This document shows, piece by piece, positions 47,437-54,767 of a stretch of 64,000 nt of DNA (positions are counted from its first letter, which is position 1; the number at the start of each line of letters is the position of its first letter). The translations under genes and the position numbers were made by a program. The notes beneath the pieces are model-generated. The model made no database searches. It was not told the DNA's origin and saw nothing but the letters and a program-made list of their open reading frames with translations. This DNA is from a virus. The stretch spans positions 26,823 to 90,822 of the IMG/VR virus record IMGVR_UViG_3300025853_000046, one strand, 5' to 3'.

Positions 47437-47787
47437 TTATTTTTGATTCTCGTTTAAATATTGTAAAGCCTTTTTAGCAGGTTCAATCGTATAATATTCC
47501 CATTGTTTAGGGTTATAGTATCCCAATTTATTAGCGTATTTGTTTAAAGTTGCTCTTATTTCATTAATGGTAGTTAATTCGTCTAAAAGATTCACGGCGT
47601 TTCGCAACCCTTGTGGAGTTGTTATTCCAATACCTTGAGGCACTTTATCCAATTCATTATTTGCTTCTGTAGAGTATAACATTTTGATATTATAGATAGT
47701 TTCTTTTTCTTGTGTTGGTTGTTCAGATTTTTTATTTCTCCTAAACCTACCAAAGGGTGCTTTTCTTAATTGTTCTTCCCAACTCAT
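47437..47787 (-). CDS. Tagged protein, MSWEEQLRKA
   Basis: This is a 116-residue protein with the ribosome-binding site GGAGAGATTAGC directly before the ATG. The tag variant MSWEEQLRKA precedes a basic segment (FGRFRRNKKSEQ). A helical domain follows (LRNAVNLLDELTTINEIRA, ending AKKALQYLNENQK). No function is recognised. Leader plus tag are nearly identical at the DNA level to the gene at 47808-48200. Confidence 0.7.
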   Translation of the reverse strand: MSWEEQLRKAPFGRFRRNKKSEQPTQEKETIYNIKMLYSTEANNELDKVPQGIGITTPQGLRNAVNLLDELTTINEIRATLNKYANKLGYYNPKQWEYYTIEPAKKALQYLNENQK

Positions 47788-47807
47788 GCTAATCTCTCCT
47801 GCATTTT

Positions 47808-48200
47808 CTAAATATTTGCTTCTTCCACAACTGCTCTTGCGTTAAACTCATAAAGCATTTGAAATGTATATCCTTCAACAACTTCTTCTATATTTAGTTT
47901 CATAGCCTTAGCCATTAAACCTATCATAATAGAATATAAAAGACTCTCATCAACAGAACCACCAAAACCATCTCCGAAATTTATAGCAAGCGATATTTCT
48001 TCTTGTTCTTCTTCTGTTAAGTTATCAAAGTAATTCAAAACCTTTTGCTTTGCTTCTCTAACCTTTCTTCTCCTAACATCATCAAACTTAATATATGGCG
48101 CATAGTTTTTCTCATCAAAAACCATATTTGAATAAGTAAAATCTTCTTCAATAAATTTACTAAAATCTGGAAGGGATTTTAATATTTTTTTCCAACTCAT
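47808..48200 (-). CDS. Tagged acidic protein, MSWKKILKSL
   Basis: This is a 130-residue protein with the tag MSWKKILKSL and a leader GGAGAGATTAGC like that of its neighbour. The rest is acidic and helical (KVLNYFDNLTEEEQEEISL, then LLYSIMIGLMAKAMKLNIEE) with a Gly-rich turn between. It overlaps the terminase-small-like gene by 4 bp. Function is unknown. Confidence 0.7.
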   Translation of the reverse strand: MSWKKILKSLPDFSKFIEEDFTYSNMVFDEKNYAPYIKFDDVRRRKVREAKQKVLNYFDNLTEEEQEEISLAINFGDGFGGSVDESLLYSIMIGLMAKAMKLNIEEVVEGYTFQMLYEFNARAVVEEANI

Positions 48201-48859
48201 GCTAATCTCTCCGCTATATCGTCTCGTATCTCAGTCCATACTTCGGGGTATCTTTCTATAAGAACCTTTTGTATGACTTCAATCTGCTGAATTACCACAG
48301 TTTCCTCTCTTTTATGCACTAATTTGCCCTTAAATTCCAGCGCATACTTCAAAGATTCACGAATTTCTTTGCTTAATTTTACCAAAGAATCCACGGTTTT
48401 GAAGTCTAATTCGTCATTATCTATGATAAATTGTTGAATTTTACCCTGTAACATTGAAACATTTTGCGAAAGTAGGTCAATTTCGTTCAATTCTACACGG
48501 GCTACATCTAATGCCGCCGATTGTTGAACGATAGGTTTGAGATGTTTCTTCATATGTAAGTTAATTGAATCTACCCCGACATCTAAATATTCTGCAACCT
48601 TGCTCGGTTTCATATGTCCATCTACAATTGCCGCTTCTAAATCTTTTCTATTTGGGGCTACACACATAGCACACTTATCGTTTGAATTATCGTGATAAGC
48701 ATTCAAATGTTGTTGCATATGCTTTCTTGTAGTTCCGGCTCTCCAACCTTCTTCTCTATCAAGAGCATTTGCTTCCATGCGACCTTCAAGAATTTCTATT
48801 TCTAAGTTATCCCTATCAGGATGATTACATAGAGGGCAAGATTTACGAACTTTACGCAT
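48197..48859 (-). CDS. Terminase small subunit-like protein with duplicated zinc-HTH
   Basis: This is a 220-residue protein. Two similar units are seen: Cys8-x2-Cys11 with His47/His51, and Cys63-x2-Cys66 with His102/His106. Each spans a helix-turn-helix (ALDREEGWRAGTTRKHMQQH; VAEYLDVGVDSINLHMKKH). The C-terminal 110 residues form a coiled coil (SMLQGKIQQFIIDNDEL...) and an end helix. This matches small terminases of marine phages in outline. It would bind the viral packaging site and start packaging. It is not adjacent to terL here. Untagged. Confidence 0.7.
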   Translation of the reverse strand: MRKVRKSCPLCNHPDRDNLEIEILEGRMEANALDREEGWRAGTTRKHMQQHLNAYHDNSNDKCAMCVAPNRKDLEAAIVDGHMKPSKVAEYLDVGVDSINLHMKKHLKPIVQQSAALDVARVELNEIDLLSQNVSMLQGKIQQFIIDNDELDFKTVDSLVKLSKEIRESLKYALEFKGKLVHKREETVVIQQIEVIQKVLIERYPEVWTEIRDDIAERLA

Positions 48860-49403
48860 TTTCTATGACCTCATTTAAATCTTTAATAAACTGCGCTATC
48901 GTAGTGTTTGAAAACTTATCATCACCCTTTTTATCAAAATAAATCTGTGTGGCTTTAGTCGCATACACTGAATTCGGAGTTCTTACATTAAATGAAATTA
49001 AATCAGTTGGCTGAGGTTCTTGTAAGGCGAATCCTGCTAAAGACACTAATTCTTCATATTCTATGTTTTCTCTTCTACTAATAGTATTATTTAATACCTT
49101 TAAATTTAAGGCTTCCATTCTTGTTTGCTGTGCGGGGGTTAATCTATTTTCTTCAGTGACACCTACATGTTGAGTTCCACCCGATAATAGTCCACCTGTA
49201 GCGTGAACTCTTAAGTTATCTCCATCCCAAATATCTAACATTTCTGTTAATAATTCGGAAATTTCTTCATTACCGATAGAGTTGATAATTTCTTCAACTA
49301 CAATGTAAGCGGCCTGATAACTTTCGTCTTGTAAATCTTCGTATGCCTTAATTACATTCCACCACGAACCGCTTTCGTTTTCAGGCCCTACACTATTATT
49401 CAC
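48852..49403 (-). CDS. Protein with internal tag variant GSWWNVIKAYED
   Basis: This is a 183-residue protein starting with GTG at 49403, with GGTGATAAA before it. Residues 11-23 read SGSWWNVIKAYED, a W-x-x-I/V-I/L-K variant of the tag placed after a ten-residue lead. The rest is acidic and helical with a Gly-rich loop (ATGGLLSGGTQHVG). It overlaps the terminase-small-like gene by 8 bp. No known function; tag membership is tentative. Confidence 0.6.
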   Translation of the reverse strand: MNNSVGPENESGSWWNVIKAYEDLQDESYQAAYIVVEEIINSIGNEEISELLTEMLDIWDGDNLRVHATGGLLSGGTQHVGVTEENRLTPAQQTRMEALNLKVLNNTISRRENIEYEELVSLAGFALQEPQPTDLISFNVRTPNSVYATKATQIYFDKKGDDKFSNTTIAQFIKDLNEVIENA

Positions 49404-50518
49404 TTTATCACCTTCATTAAATTACTAAATACTGTCATAGCATCGAGTTGCTTGAGCGTAATACCGTCAGTTTGAGTGCTGTTCGGAACTTTGTATGTAT
49501 TCATTTCTTCACCCATAACTTCACGGACAATTTTATTTAGAGTCTTATTATTTGCTGGAAACTTAAGAGACACATTGTTAATTGTTTCGTAATTCACCAC
49601 TTCGTCAATTTCAATTTTTTCACCATCAATTTGAACAGTGCAATTTTCAACAAGTATCTTTAAATCGGACTGATTAATAGTGAATGTCTTTCTACTAATT
49701 GCTTGGTTAAGTCTGTCCTTTACTGCAATTTTAGTTCCTCTTGCGTAGATACTTCCATCGGCCATAACTTCTCGTATTGCTTTGTTAAGTCCTGTAATTG
49801 TAGCCATTTGAACTGCGCCAGTCTTCGCACCTAAATTAGCATTTACTGATAAATTAACAACAGGAGGTGCTTTTTGTTTATCAATTAATTCTATGACCCC
49901 TGCTATTAATACCCTTAGACTATTTTCAGGGCCAAAAATTGCTTGCCATAGTGGGGGCTTTGCTTTACCCAGTGGAACTGTATTTTCAGTTTCACCTTGA
50001 ACAGACCAATTTTTACCTTTAGGATTCACACTTGAAAATTCCTGCCCCGTTTGTTTAGCATTCCATGTGCGGTAATCCCAATAGGCGGGAGTTAAAAAAT
50101 GACCTCTCGAAAAACCCCTTTTAATTTTAGGTTTTTCATCACCCTTTGGTGCTTTAAAATCTACCATTGTTCTAAAAACTATATTCTGCGGATTTCTTTT
50201 TGGGTTCTTTTCTAATGCCCCCAAGTCATCTATTAGTTTTTTTATATCTAATATGTGTTCTTCTAACATTATAGGTTCATCTATAATTTCAATTAAATCG
50301 AGGAGAATATCACCTGCACCAATAAATCCCTTGACCCCTCGACCTATTGTTTGTTTTCCGTGATTCATAACTGTTTGATATACTGACTTAGCATTAGCCT
50401 TTCCGGTATTGGCATCAGGTTTTCCAGTAATGCCATATTCAGAATTTTTACTTGGCCCCCAAAATTTTTTATAATTTGCTATAAGTTGTAAGGCGGCAGG
50501 TTTATCCCATTCAAACAT
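49400..50518 (-). CDS. Protein of unknown function, MFEWDKPAALQL
   Basis: This is about 372 residues. The ATG at 50518 is chosen for its GAGGAGGAAGA ribosome-binding site. An aromatic pair FEW lies near the N-terminus, but the following DKPAALQL does not match the tag. Central segments contain Lys/Gly-rich loops (ANTGKANAKSVYQTVMNHGK), and the C-terminal half has alternating strands. No enzyme signature was recognised. It overlaps the tagged gene upstream by 8 bp. Confidence 0.65.
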   Translation of the reverse strand: MFEWDKPAALQLIANYKKFWGPSKNSEYGITGKPDANTGKANAKSVYQTVMNHGKQTIGRGVKGFIGAGDILLDLIEIIDEPIMLEEHILDIKKLIDDLGALEKNPKRNPQNIVFRTMVDFKAPKGDEKPKIKRGFSRGHFLTPAYWDYRTWNAKQTGQEFSSVNPKGKNWSVQGETENTVPLGKAKPPLWQAIFGPENSLRVLIAGVIELIDKQKAPPVVNLSVNANLGAKTGAVQMATITGLNKAIREVMADGSIYARGTKIAVKDRLNQAISRKTFTINQSDLKILVENCTVQIDGEKIEIDEVVNYETINNVSLKFPANNKTLNKIVREVMGEEMNTYKVPNSTQTDGITLKQLDAMTVFSNLMKVIK

Positions 50519-52040
50519 CTTCTTCTTCCTCCTCATCTTCACTGAATGTAGGGCGGTGTAGTGTCTCAAAACCTTCGCTTTGCGAAGTCGTTGCTTCTTT
50601 TGCCAGTTGTAGTATTTCCATTACTGATAAGGGAACGCCTATTTTTTTACCTTCTTCGATAAAACTCTTTAGAGCAATTTCCCAACTTTCCATGTTGTCG
50701 GTAGAAGACTTTTTTAGATATTCTGTCCACTTCATGTTATTATCAAGAATGGCAATACTACTTAAGTTCTTCTGACTTTTATAAAATTCATATGTATCGG
50801 GATTGCCTACATTTTTTACCGTGTGGGTATTATCTGGTTGTAAAATTATTTCTAAATAGCCCCCAAGATACCCATATACATTTTTATGTTCAGTTTCTTC
50901 AAACCCTAAAATCATTGGAAAATTATATCTTTCATAATAATAGGGGTAATCTACCAAAAAATTAAATAGGGTTTTTATATAACTATAACCTATTGATGAG
51001 TCGTCAAATCCACTTTCTTCTCTTACAATTTTCGCTATCCCTGTAAAAGTTAATTCCCTGCCGTCTTTATACAGAACTGAGTTACGGAATGATTTTCCCT
51101 GTGACATACCAAACTTAGCATCATCAAGAGGTGTTAAATTTGCACTAGCAAAAAAAGGTGGTTCATCTATTTTAAATGCTATTATTCTCCGCATAGTCGT
51201 AAAGTCATTCATATTAACCCAATCATCAGGTTTTACCCAATCAGAATTATAAAAATGTTCTTCGGATGATTCTTTATAAAATAATTTATTTGTTGAACTA
51301 TAATCAACATCCCAATTGCTAAGTCTACCTATCCTAAATTTATCTGTATTTATAGGGTCTACATAAAATTCAGTTTCTGCTCTAAACTGGGGTTCAAATG
51401 ACATATCCTCTATAACAAAACCTGCCTGACAAGTAGGACATTTACCTTCATCGTTTTTTATATCTATTCTAAACTTTGTGTCCTCAAACGGACATTCAAT
51501 ATATGTGTCCTGATTCAGGTAATCACTTATTCCTTCAATGTTTTTCTGAGTACTCCTATCATCAAGTAGTGTAAGAATTAGCCCTCCTAAATTATCTCCC
51601 GCTGGTAACTCTTCGGATAATACAATGCAAATCTTAACACCTTCTTCAGTACTGACTTCGTAGCACCCCTCGTTCATTTCCCTTGTTTTTATACTATAAT
51701 TCTTACCTGAAGACCCTTTAACAGAAACATTGTCTTCTACCCATTCTACTCCACTGTTAGAATCTACTATGCCTGATACAAATTCCATAGAGCGTGTAAA
51801 GGCATTAACCCATTCTTTGAGTTTATCTTGTCTTTGCCCGCTTTCCAATGTATCTCTCAACGGGGGTATTCGAGATGTAATTTGTCTACCTGTTTTTTCT
51901 TCTGTCATCACAGAAAGTTTATTTCCAAGAAATCCATAAATACTTCCAGTAAATCCCCGTTCATTCACAAGACTATAAAAATTACCTTCCTCTCTATTCA
52001 TCGGTGGGGGGTTCGATTTTAATATGTGTTCCCAAGACAT
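50511..52040 (-). CDS. Tagged protein with zinc knuckle, MSWEHILKSN
   Basis: This is a 509-residue protein. GGAGGAGAGAGTA precedes the ATG at 52040, giving MSWEHILKSNPPP. Cys183 with Cys201-x2-Cys204 (CPFEDTK...GKCPTCQ) could form a zinc ribbon near the middle. Further on lie aromatic-rich alpha/beta stretches (FNFLVDYPYYYERYNFPM) and an acidic C-terminus ending EDEEEEEDV. No family is recognised. The tag suggests it is a head cargo. Confidence 0.7.
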   Translation of the reverse strand: MSWEHILKSNPPPMNREEGNFYSLVNERGFTGSIYGFLGNKLSVMTEEKTGRQITSRIPPLRDTLESGQRQDKLKEWVNAFTRSMEFVSGIVDSNSGVEWVEDNVSVKGSSGKNYSIKTREMNEGCYEVSTEEGVKICIVLSEELPAGDNLGGLILTLLDDRSTQKNIEGISDYLNQDTYIECPFEDTKFRIDIKNDEGKCPTCQAGFVIEDMSFEPQFRAETEFYVDPINTDKFRIGRLSNWDVDYSSTNKLFYKESSEEHFYNSDWVKPDDWVNMNDFTTMRRIIAFKIDEPPFFASANLTPLDDAKFGMSQGKSFRNSVLYKDGRELTFTGIAKIVREESGFDDSSIGYSYIKTLFNFLVDYPYYYERYNFPMILGFEETEHKNVYGYLGGYLEIILQPDNTHTVKNVGNPDTYEFYKSQKNLSSIAILDNNMKWTEYLKKSSTDNMESWEIALKSFIEEGKKIGVPLSVMEILQLAKEATTSQSEGFETLHRPTFSEDEEEEEDV

Positions 52041-52065
52041 TACTCTCTCCTCCTTCTCAATCATA

Positions 52066-52764
52066 TTACCAACGCCTTAATAATTTTTTAGGTATGTATT
52101 CCCCTAAATGTCCATTTAAATCATCTATTAAATCACCATATCTCATTTTTATGGGGGGCCATTCTGTTTCGTCAATCTGTTCTACATGTCTCCATATTTG
52201 TTCTAAAAGTGTGTCCTTGTAATCCTGTTCATTTGAATCATAAATAGTTATAAAATCATTTATTGAGTGCATTTTAGTTTCCGGCATGTGTCTTTCTACA
52301 TATGCGGGAAGAGTAAGAATTGCAGGTAATTGGTTATTTTTACTTGCGAGAAGAAGTGTAACCATAAAATCCCCATTTGTCATCACATTATTAGCCTTTA
52401 CGCAAAAACGCATTCCAGTTGAGTCCATTGTTGGGAATGTATCTCCCGCCTTTTCACCAATACCTCCTTTATTATTCCATACTTGACGCATAAACGGCAT
52501 TTTTAATGTAAAAGGCACTCCCTCTATATCGAATTTAAAAACAAAATTTAAACCATCTCTTTTAATTTCATCAAAGGGTTTCATAAATTCTAAAGTTTTT
52601 TTATAAACAAGGGAAAACTGTGGAGGCTTGTCAAACATAGATGAAAGAACTTGGTCTTCTTCCTCTTTAGTTATTTCCCGTATTGGTGTAAATTCTCGGA
52701 AGGAAATTAGTATCTCTTGAGCCGTATCTCGACTTCTATCCTTTAATATATCTTGCCAACCCAT
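52066..52764 (-). CDS. Tagged protein, MGWQDILKDR
   Basis: This is a 232-residue protein with a strong GGGGGTG ribosome-binding site before the ATG and the tag MGWQDILKDR. It has a mixed alpha/beta middle (LNFVFKFDIEGVPFTLKMP, FMVTLLLASKNNQLPAILT) that might be a compact enzyme-like domain, but no motif is diagnostic. It is the first tagged gene of the late arm in transcription order. Its ATG overlaps the stop of a 34-residue ORF as TAATG. Confidence 0.7.
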   Translation of the reverse strand: MGWQDILKDRSRDTAQEILISFREFTPIREITKEEEDQVLSSMFDKPPQFSLVYKKTLEFMKPFDEIKRDGLNFVFKFDIEGVPFTLKMPFMRQVWNNKGGIGEKAGDTFPTMDSTGMRFCVKANNVMTNGDFMVTLLLASKNNQLPAILTLPAYVERHMPETKMHSINDFITIYDSNEQDYKDTLLEQIWRHVEQIDETEWPPIKMRYGDLIDDLNGHLGEYIPKKLLRRW

Positions 52765-52868
52765 TATTGCACCCCCTTGTTGAAAAAATGGCCGGGAATT
52801 TTTTTGGGACTAGCGAAAAAAAATTTTTCTTTTTTATTCCATTCCCAGCGAAAGTTTATTTTCGACAT
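52764..52868 (-). CDS. 34-residue basic aromatic ORF upstream of the tagged cluster
   Basis: An ORF starts at the ATG at 52868, with GGGAG nine bases before it, and ends with the TAA of a TAATG junction shared with the next gene. It reads MSKINFRWEWNKKEKFFF and ends in a basic Gly/Phe-rich stretch. The ribosome-binding site and the overlapping stop/start make it a plausible coding or leader peptide. It carries F-R-W-E-W rather than the tag. No family is known. Confidence 0.45.
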   Translation of the reverse strand: MSKINFRWEWNKKEKFFFASPKKIPGHFFNKGVQ

Positions 52869-52883
52869 TATTATTATCTCCCT

Positions 52884-52953
52884 TTTAAATAAGTTATTAT
52901 TCTTTATCTTTAAATAAGTTATTATTATTATTACCTTTAAATAAGTTATTATT
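52884..52953. repeat. Three direct repeats of TTTAAATAAGTTATTATT
   Basis: Copies lie at 52884-52901, 52909-52926 and 52936-52953, spaced 25-27 bp apart, with partial copies of the linker TCTTTATC. Each contains TATTTAAA on the minus strand, which could be read as a TATA box for the late arm. The last copy covers the stop codon of the gene at 52949-53278. Confidence 0.7.
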
Positions 52954-53278
52954 CTTTATCTTCTTTTGTTGTATTCCCTGTTTGGCGAACTACGAGACTT
53001 TCTAAAGGTAAATCTTGTAGGGCACTCCAACTATTAAAGTCTAATTCACAATGTCTATATAAACTTTTGCAGTTTTGCCGACTTTTATGTAGTTCTGAGA
53101 GTAAAATGCCCAATTGTTTCTGATTTTTCATCGGTGGGGGGTAAGAATTGCGCCAAAGTGAGTCAAATTGTTCCCAAATCCAAAGCATTCTATCTATTTC
53201 TTCCATCATAGCCCACATTGAGGGCAAATATAAGGTATTTTTATGTTGGCGCATGACCTTTTTCATAAATTCTTCCAT
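52949..53278 (-). CDS. Protein of unknown function, first gene after the control region
   Basis: This 109-residue protein is rich in Met, Trp and Leu (LPSMWAMMEEIDRMLWIWEQ) and so helical with aromatic surfaces. The C-terminal part is polar and ends TKEDKE. A TATA-like CATTAAATAG on the minus strand lies about 27 bp before the ATG, suggesting a leaderless start. A palindrome ACCATATGGT lies 61 bp upstream. No family is recognised. Confidence 0.6.
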   Translation of the reverse strand: MEEFMKKVMRQHKNTLYLPSMWAMMEEIDRMLWIWEQFDSLWRNSYPPPMKNQKQLGILLSELHKSRQNCKSLYRHCELDFNSWSALQDLPLESLVVRQTGNTTKEDKE

Positions 53279-53366
53279 GATTATTATGATGGGCTTTTTC
53301 TATTTAATGTTTTTTAATTAAAAAAATTCCCAAAGTGAACCATATGGTAAGGAAAGTTAGTGAAGG

Positions 53367-53390
53367 TCACTCGTCTTCATCGTTAAACAC
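53367..53390 (-). other. Micro-ORF MFNDEDE with strong RBS (copy C)
   Basis: On the minus strand, GGAGGTG is followed five bases later by GTG TTT AAC GAT GAA GAC GAG TGA. It lies 39 bp downstream of the palindrome at 53429. Two near-identical copies exist at 56030-56053 and 56124-56147. Whether it is translated is unknown. Confidence 0.4.
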
Positions 53391-53594
53391 TTTCACACCT
53401 CCTGCGGTTTCATTATGCTAACGCATGAACCATATGGTTCTATGAAATAGATAGTTTTATCTTCAGAATTTTAAAGCATGGGTTGGATTGAGGGTGGGAA
53501 AGATGGTTTGGAGTTCTTAATATAAAAGTTGCACCTTTTATATAGGTGAGGTGGGCAATTTCGGCTATACCTTTATTTGTCATAGCCAAGCCCT

Positions 53595-53632
53595 ACCATA
53601 TGGTAATAATAATTTGTAGAAAGACCTTAGAT
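53595..53632 (+). promoter_or_regulatory. Composite promoter: palindrome, 20 bp, CCTTAGAT
   Basis: Palindrome 53595-53604, then TAATTTGTAG in the spacer, then CCTTAGAT at 53625-53632. The gap is 20 bp, as in the related units. A transcript would start near 53655 and run into a gene-free stretch ending at the hairpin 53790-53808. Confidence 0.45.
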
Positions 53633-53789
53633 AAAAAAACAAAAAAAATAACGGGAAAATACTTTAAGACCGACCTTTCACAGCCGCCATCTTTAATCCT
53701 GACAAACAAAAGTTTAACAAAAACGAAGCCAATTAAGAAAATTGAGTATTTTTACTGGATAAACCCGCTATCTCTTTTAAGGGAGTAGG

Positions 53790-53808
53790 AACGGGCTTTA
53801 CACCCGTT
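53790..53808 (+). terminator. Hairpin AACGGG/CCCGTT, terminator-like
   Basis: A 6-bp stem with a 7-base loop is followed by a T-rich but interrupted tract (TGTCTTAGTTCTTTT). It could end a short transcript from the promoter at 53595-53632. Confidence 0.4.
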
Positions 53809-53933
53809 TGTCTTAGTTCTTTTAGGGAATCACTAAGAATATTCTATATATCTTTATATTTCATACACTAAGTATAAGCATATAGGCGTTAAACAATCCT
53901 ACCTGTTTTTTACCGCTTCCACCCTCCACCAAC

Positions 53934-54242
53934 TCACTGTATTTCTTGCCATTTACCATTCCAACTTCGACCGTTGAGAATCCAACGATAGTTTTTTTGA
54001 TAAATATGCACATTGTCGAAACCATTTAGTCTTTCCTTTGTAGTTACGGTTTCCCAACCACCGGATGAAATAAAGAAACCATGACAATCCTTGTAAGCAA
54101 TCAAATTACCAAAAAGAAACAATTCACACTTCCATGAAGAGGGGTAATTCTCTACACATGAATACTTAACTTCAGTATTGCTTTTCTTGAAGTTTCGATT
54201 ATAGGTAAATGCCTGTATTGCTTGTCTTGTAATTTTTTTCAT
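53934..54242 (-). CDS. Conserved small marine-virus protein, unknown function
   Basis: This 102-residue protein begins MKKITRQAIQAFTYNRNFKK and has a beta-rich remainder with GNLIAYKDCHGFFISSGGW and TTKERLNGFDNV. I recall many near relatives in marine phage contigs, where the function is unknown (memory, not searched). It overlaps the preceding small gene as ATGA. It is the last gene of a four-gene run, 53934-54767, that starts at a palindrome-type promoter. Confidence 0.75.
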   Translation of the reverse strand: MKKITRQAIQAFTYNRNFKKSNTEVKYSCVENYPSSWKCELFLFGNLIAYKDCHGFFISSGGWETVTTKERLNGFDNVHIYQKNYRWILNGRSWNGKWQEIQ

Positions 54243-54403
54243 TCTTCACTCGCCTCCTTTGTCTGCCTGTCCATCTCTTGAACAACTTTCAAAGCCATAT
54301 CTACTCTTTTCCAATCTTCCCAAAGAGCATCTGCTAAAGCAGAAAGTTCTTCTAAGTCCATTTTAATTAAATCAGCCACTACAAATTTTTCTGGGTATTT
54401 CAT
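54239..54403 (-). CDS. 54-residue acidic helical protein
   Basis: It starts at the ATG at 54403, overlapping the previous stop as ATGA, and ends in an ATGA overlap with the next gene. It reads MKYPEKFVVADLIKMDLEEL and continues as helices with ALADALWEDWKRVDMALKVV. GAGGAAGAAGA before the ATG serves as ribosome-binding site. No family is recognised; the two coupled junctions make it a good gene. Confidence 0.7.
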   Translation of the reverse strand: MKYPEKFVVADLIKMDLEELSALADALWEDWKRVDMALKVVQEMDRQTKEASEE

Positions 54404-54597
54404 TCTTCTTCCTCCTCTGGCACATAAACGGTTTGTATTATTCCACCCGTTATATTTTGTTTATGAAAACAAGCGGTATCGCAATAATACATCATGTGTT
54501 GATTAGGGTCAAGTTTTGTTTCACACCATTTACAATTAGTATAAGGCTTATCAACATACCCTTTTCCTAAAGGTGCAACTGGGCCAATTCTCATCAT
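54400..54597 (-). CDS. 65-residue zinc-finger-like protein
   Basis: The sequence CKWCETKL (Cys23-x2-Cys26) and later YYCDTACFHKQ form a likely one-zinc treble-clef or ribbon. The C-terminus is EEEEE, encoded by the GA-rich tract that also acts as ribosome-binding site of the next gene. It overlaps both neighbours. The role is unknown. Confidence 0.7.
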   Translation of the reverse strand: MMRIGPVAPLGKGYVDKPYTNCKWCETKLDPNQHMMYYCDTACFHKQNITGGIIQTVYVPEEEEE

Positions 54598-54767
54598 GCG
54601 TTCATCTCCTGTAATTGTTGAGAGATTTGTTTTAGTGCAAGAATGAGTTCTTTTTCCAACTCTTCTTGACTATCAGCACTGACACGGAGTTCATCAATAA
54701 TGAACTTCTCGTATCGGTTCTGTTTTACTTTAATTACAAACTTCGGTTCTCGCTTTTTCCAAAACAT
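54594..54767 (-). CDS. 57-residue protein, first gene of the small minus-strand run
   Basis: It starts at the ATG at 54767 (MFWKKREPKFVIKVKQN) with no ribosome-binding site. A CCTTATAT box at 54797-54790 is centred about 26 bp before the ATG, so the mRNA should be leaderless. A strand-like N-terminus and a helical C-terminus (LEKELILALKQISQQLQ) are seen. It ends in an overlap with the zinc-finger gene. Function is unknown. Confidence 0.7.
   Translation of the reverse strand: MFWKKREPKFVIKVKQNRYEKFIIDELRVSADSQEELEKELILALKQISQQLQEMNA

Larger units (their letters stand above)
53279..53933. other. Intergenic control region 1 (three palindromes, micro-ORF, hairpin)
   Basis: These 655 bp hold no convincing normal-size gene. 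They contain palindromes ACCATATGGT at 53339, 53429 and 53595, a GAGGGTGGG motif at 53490-53498, a micro-ORF (53367-53390), a promoter-like unit pointing right (53595-53632) and a hairpin at 53790-53808. An 80-codon plus-strand frame runs through a palindrome and is not accepted. Confidence 0.6.

Noticed and set aside
53546-53788. 80-codon plus-strand frame
   Set aside because: It crosses the palindrome and the predicted promoter, has no ribosome-binding site, and reads as low-complexity Lys/Thr/Ile typical of AT-rich non-coding DNA.
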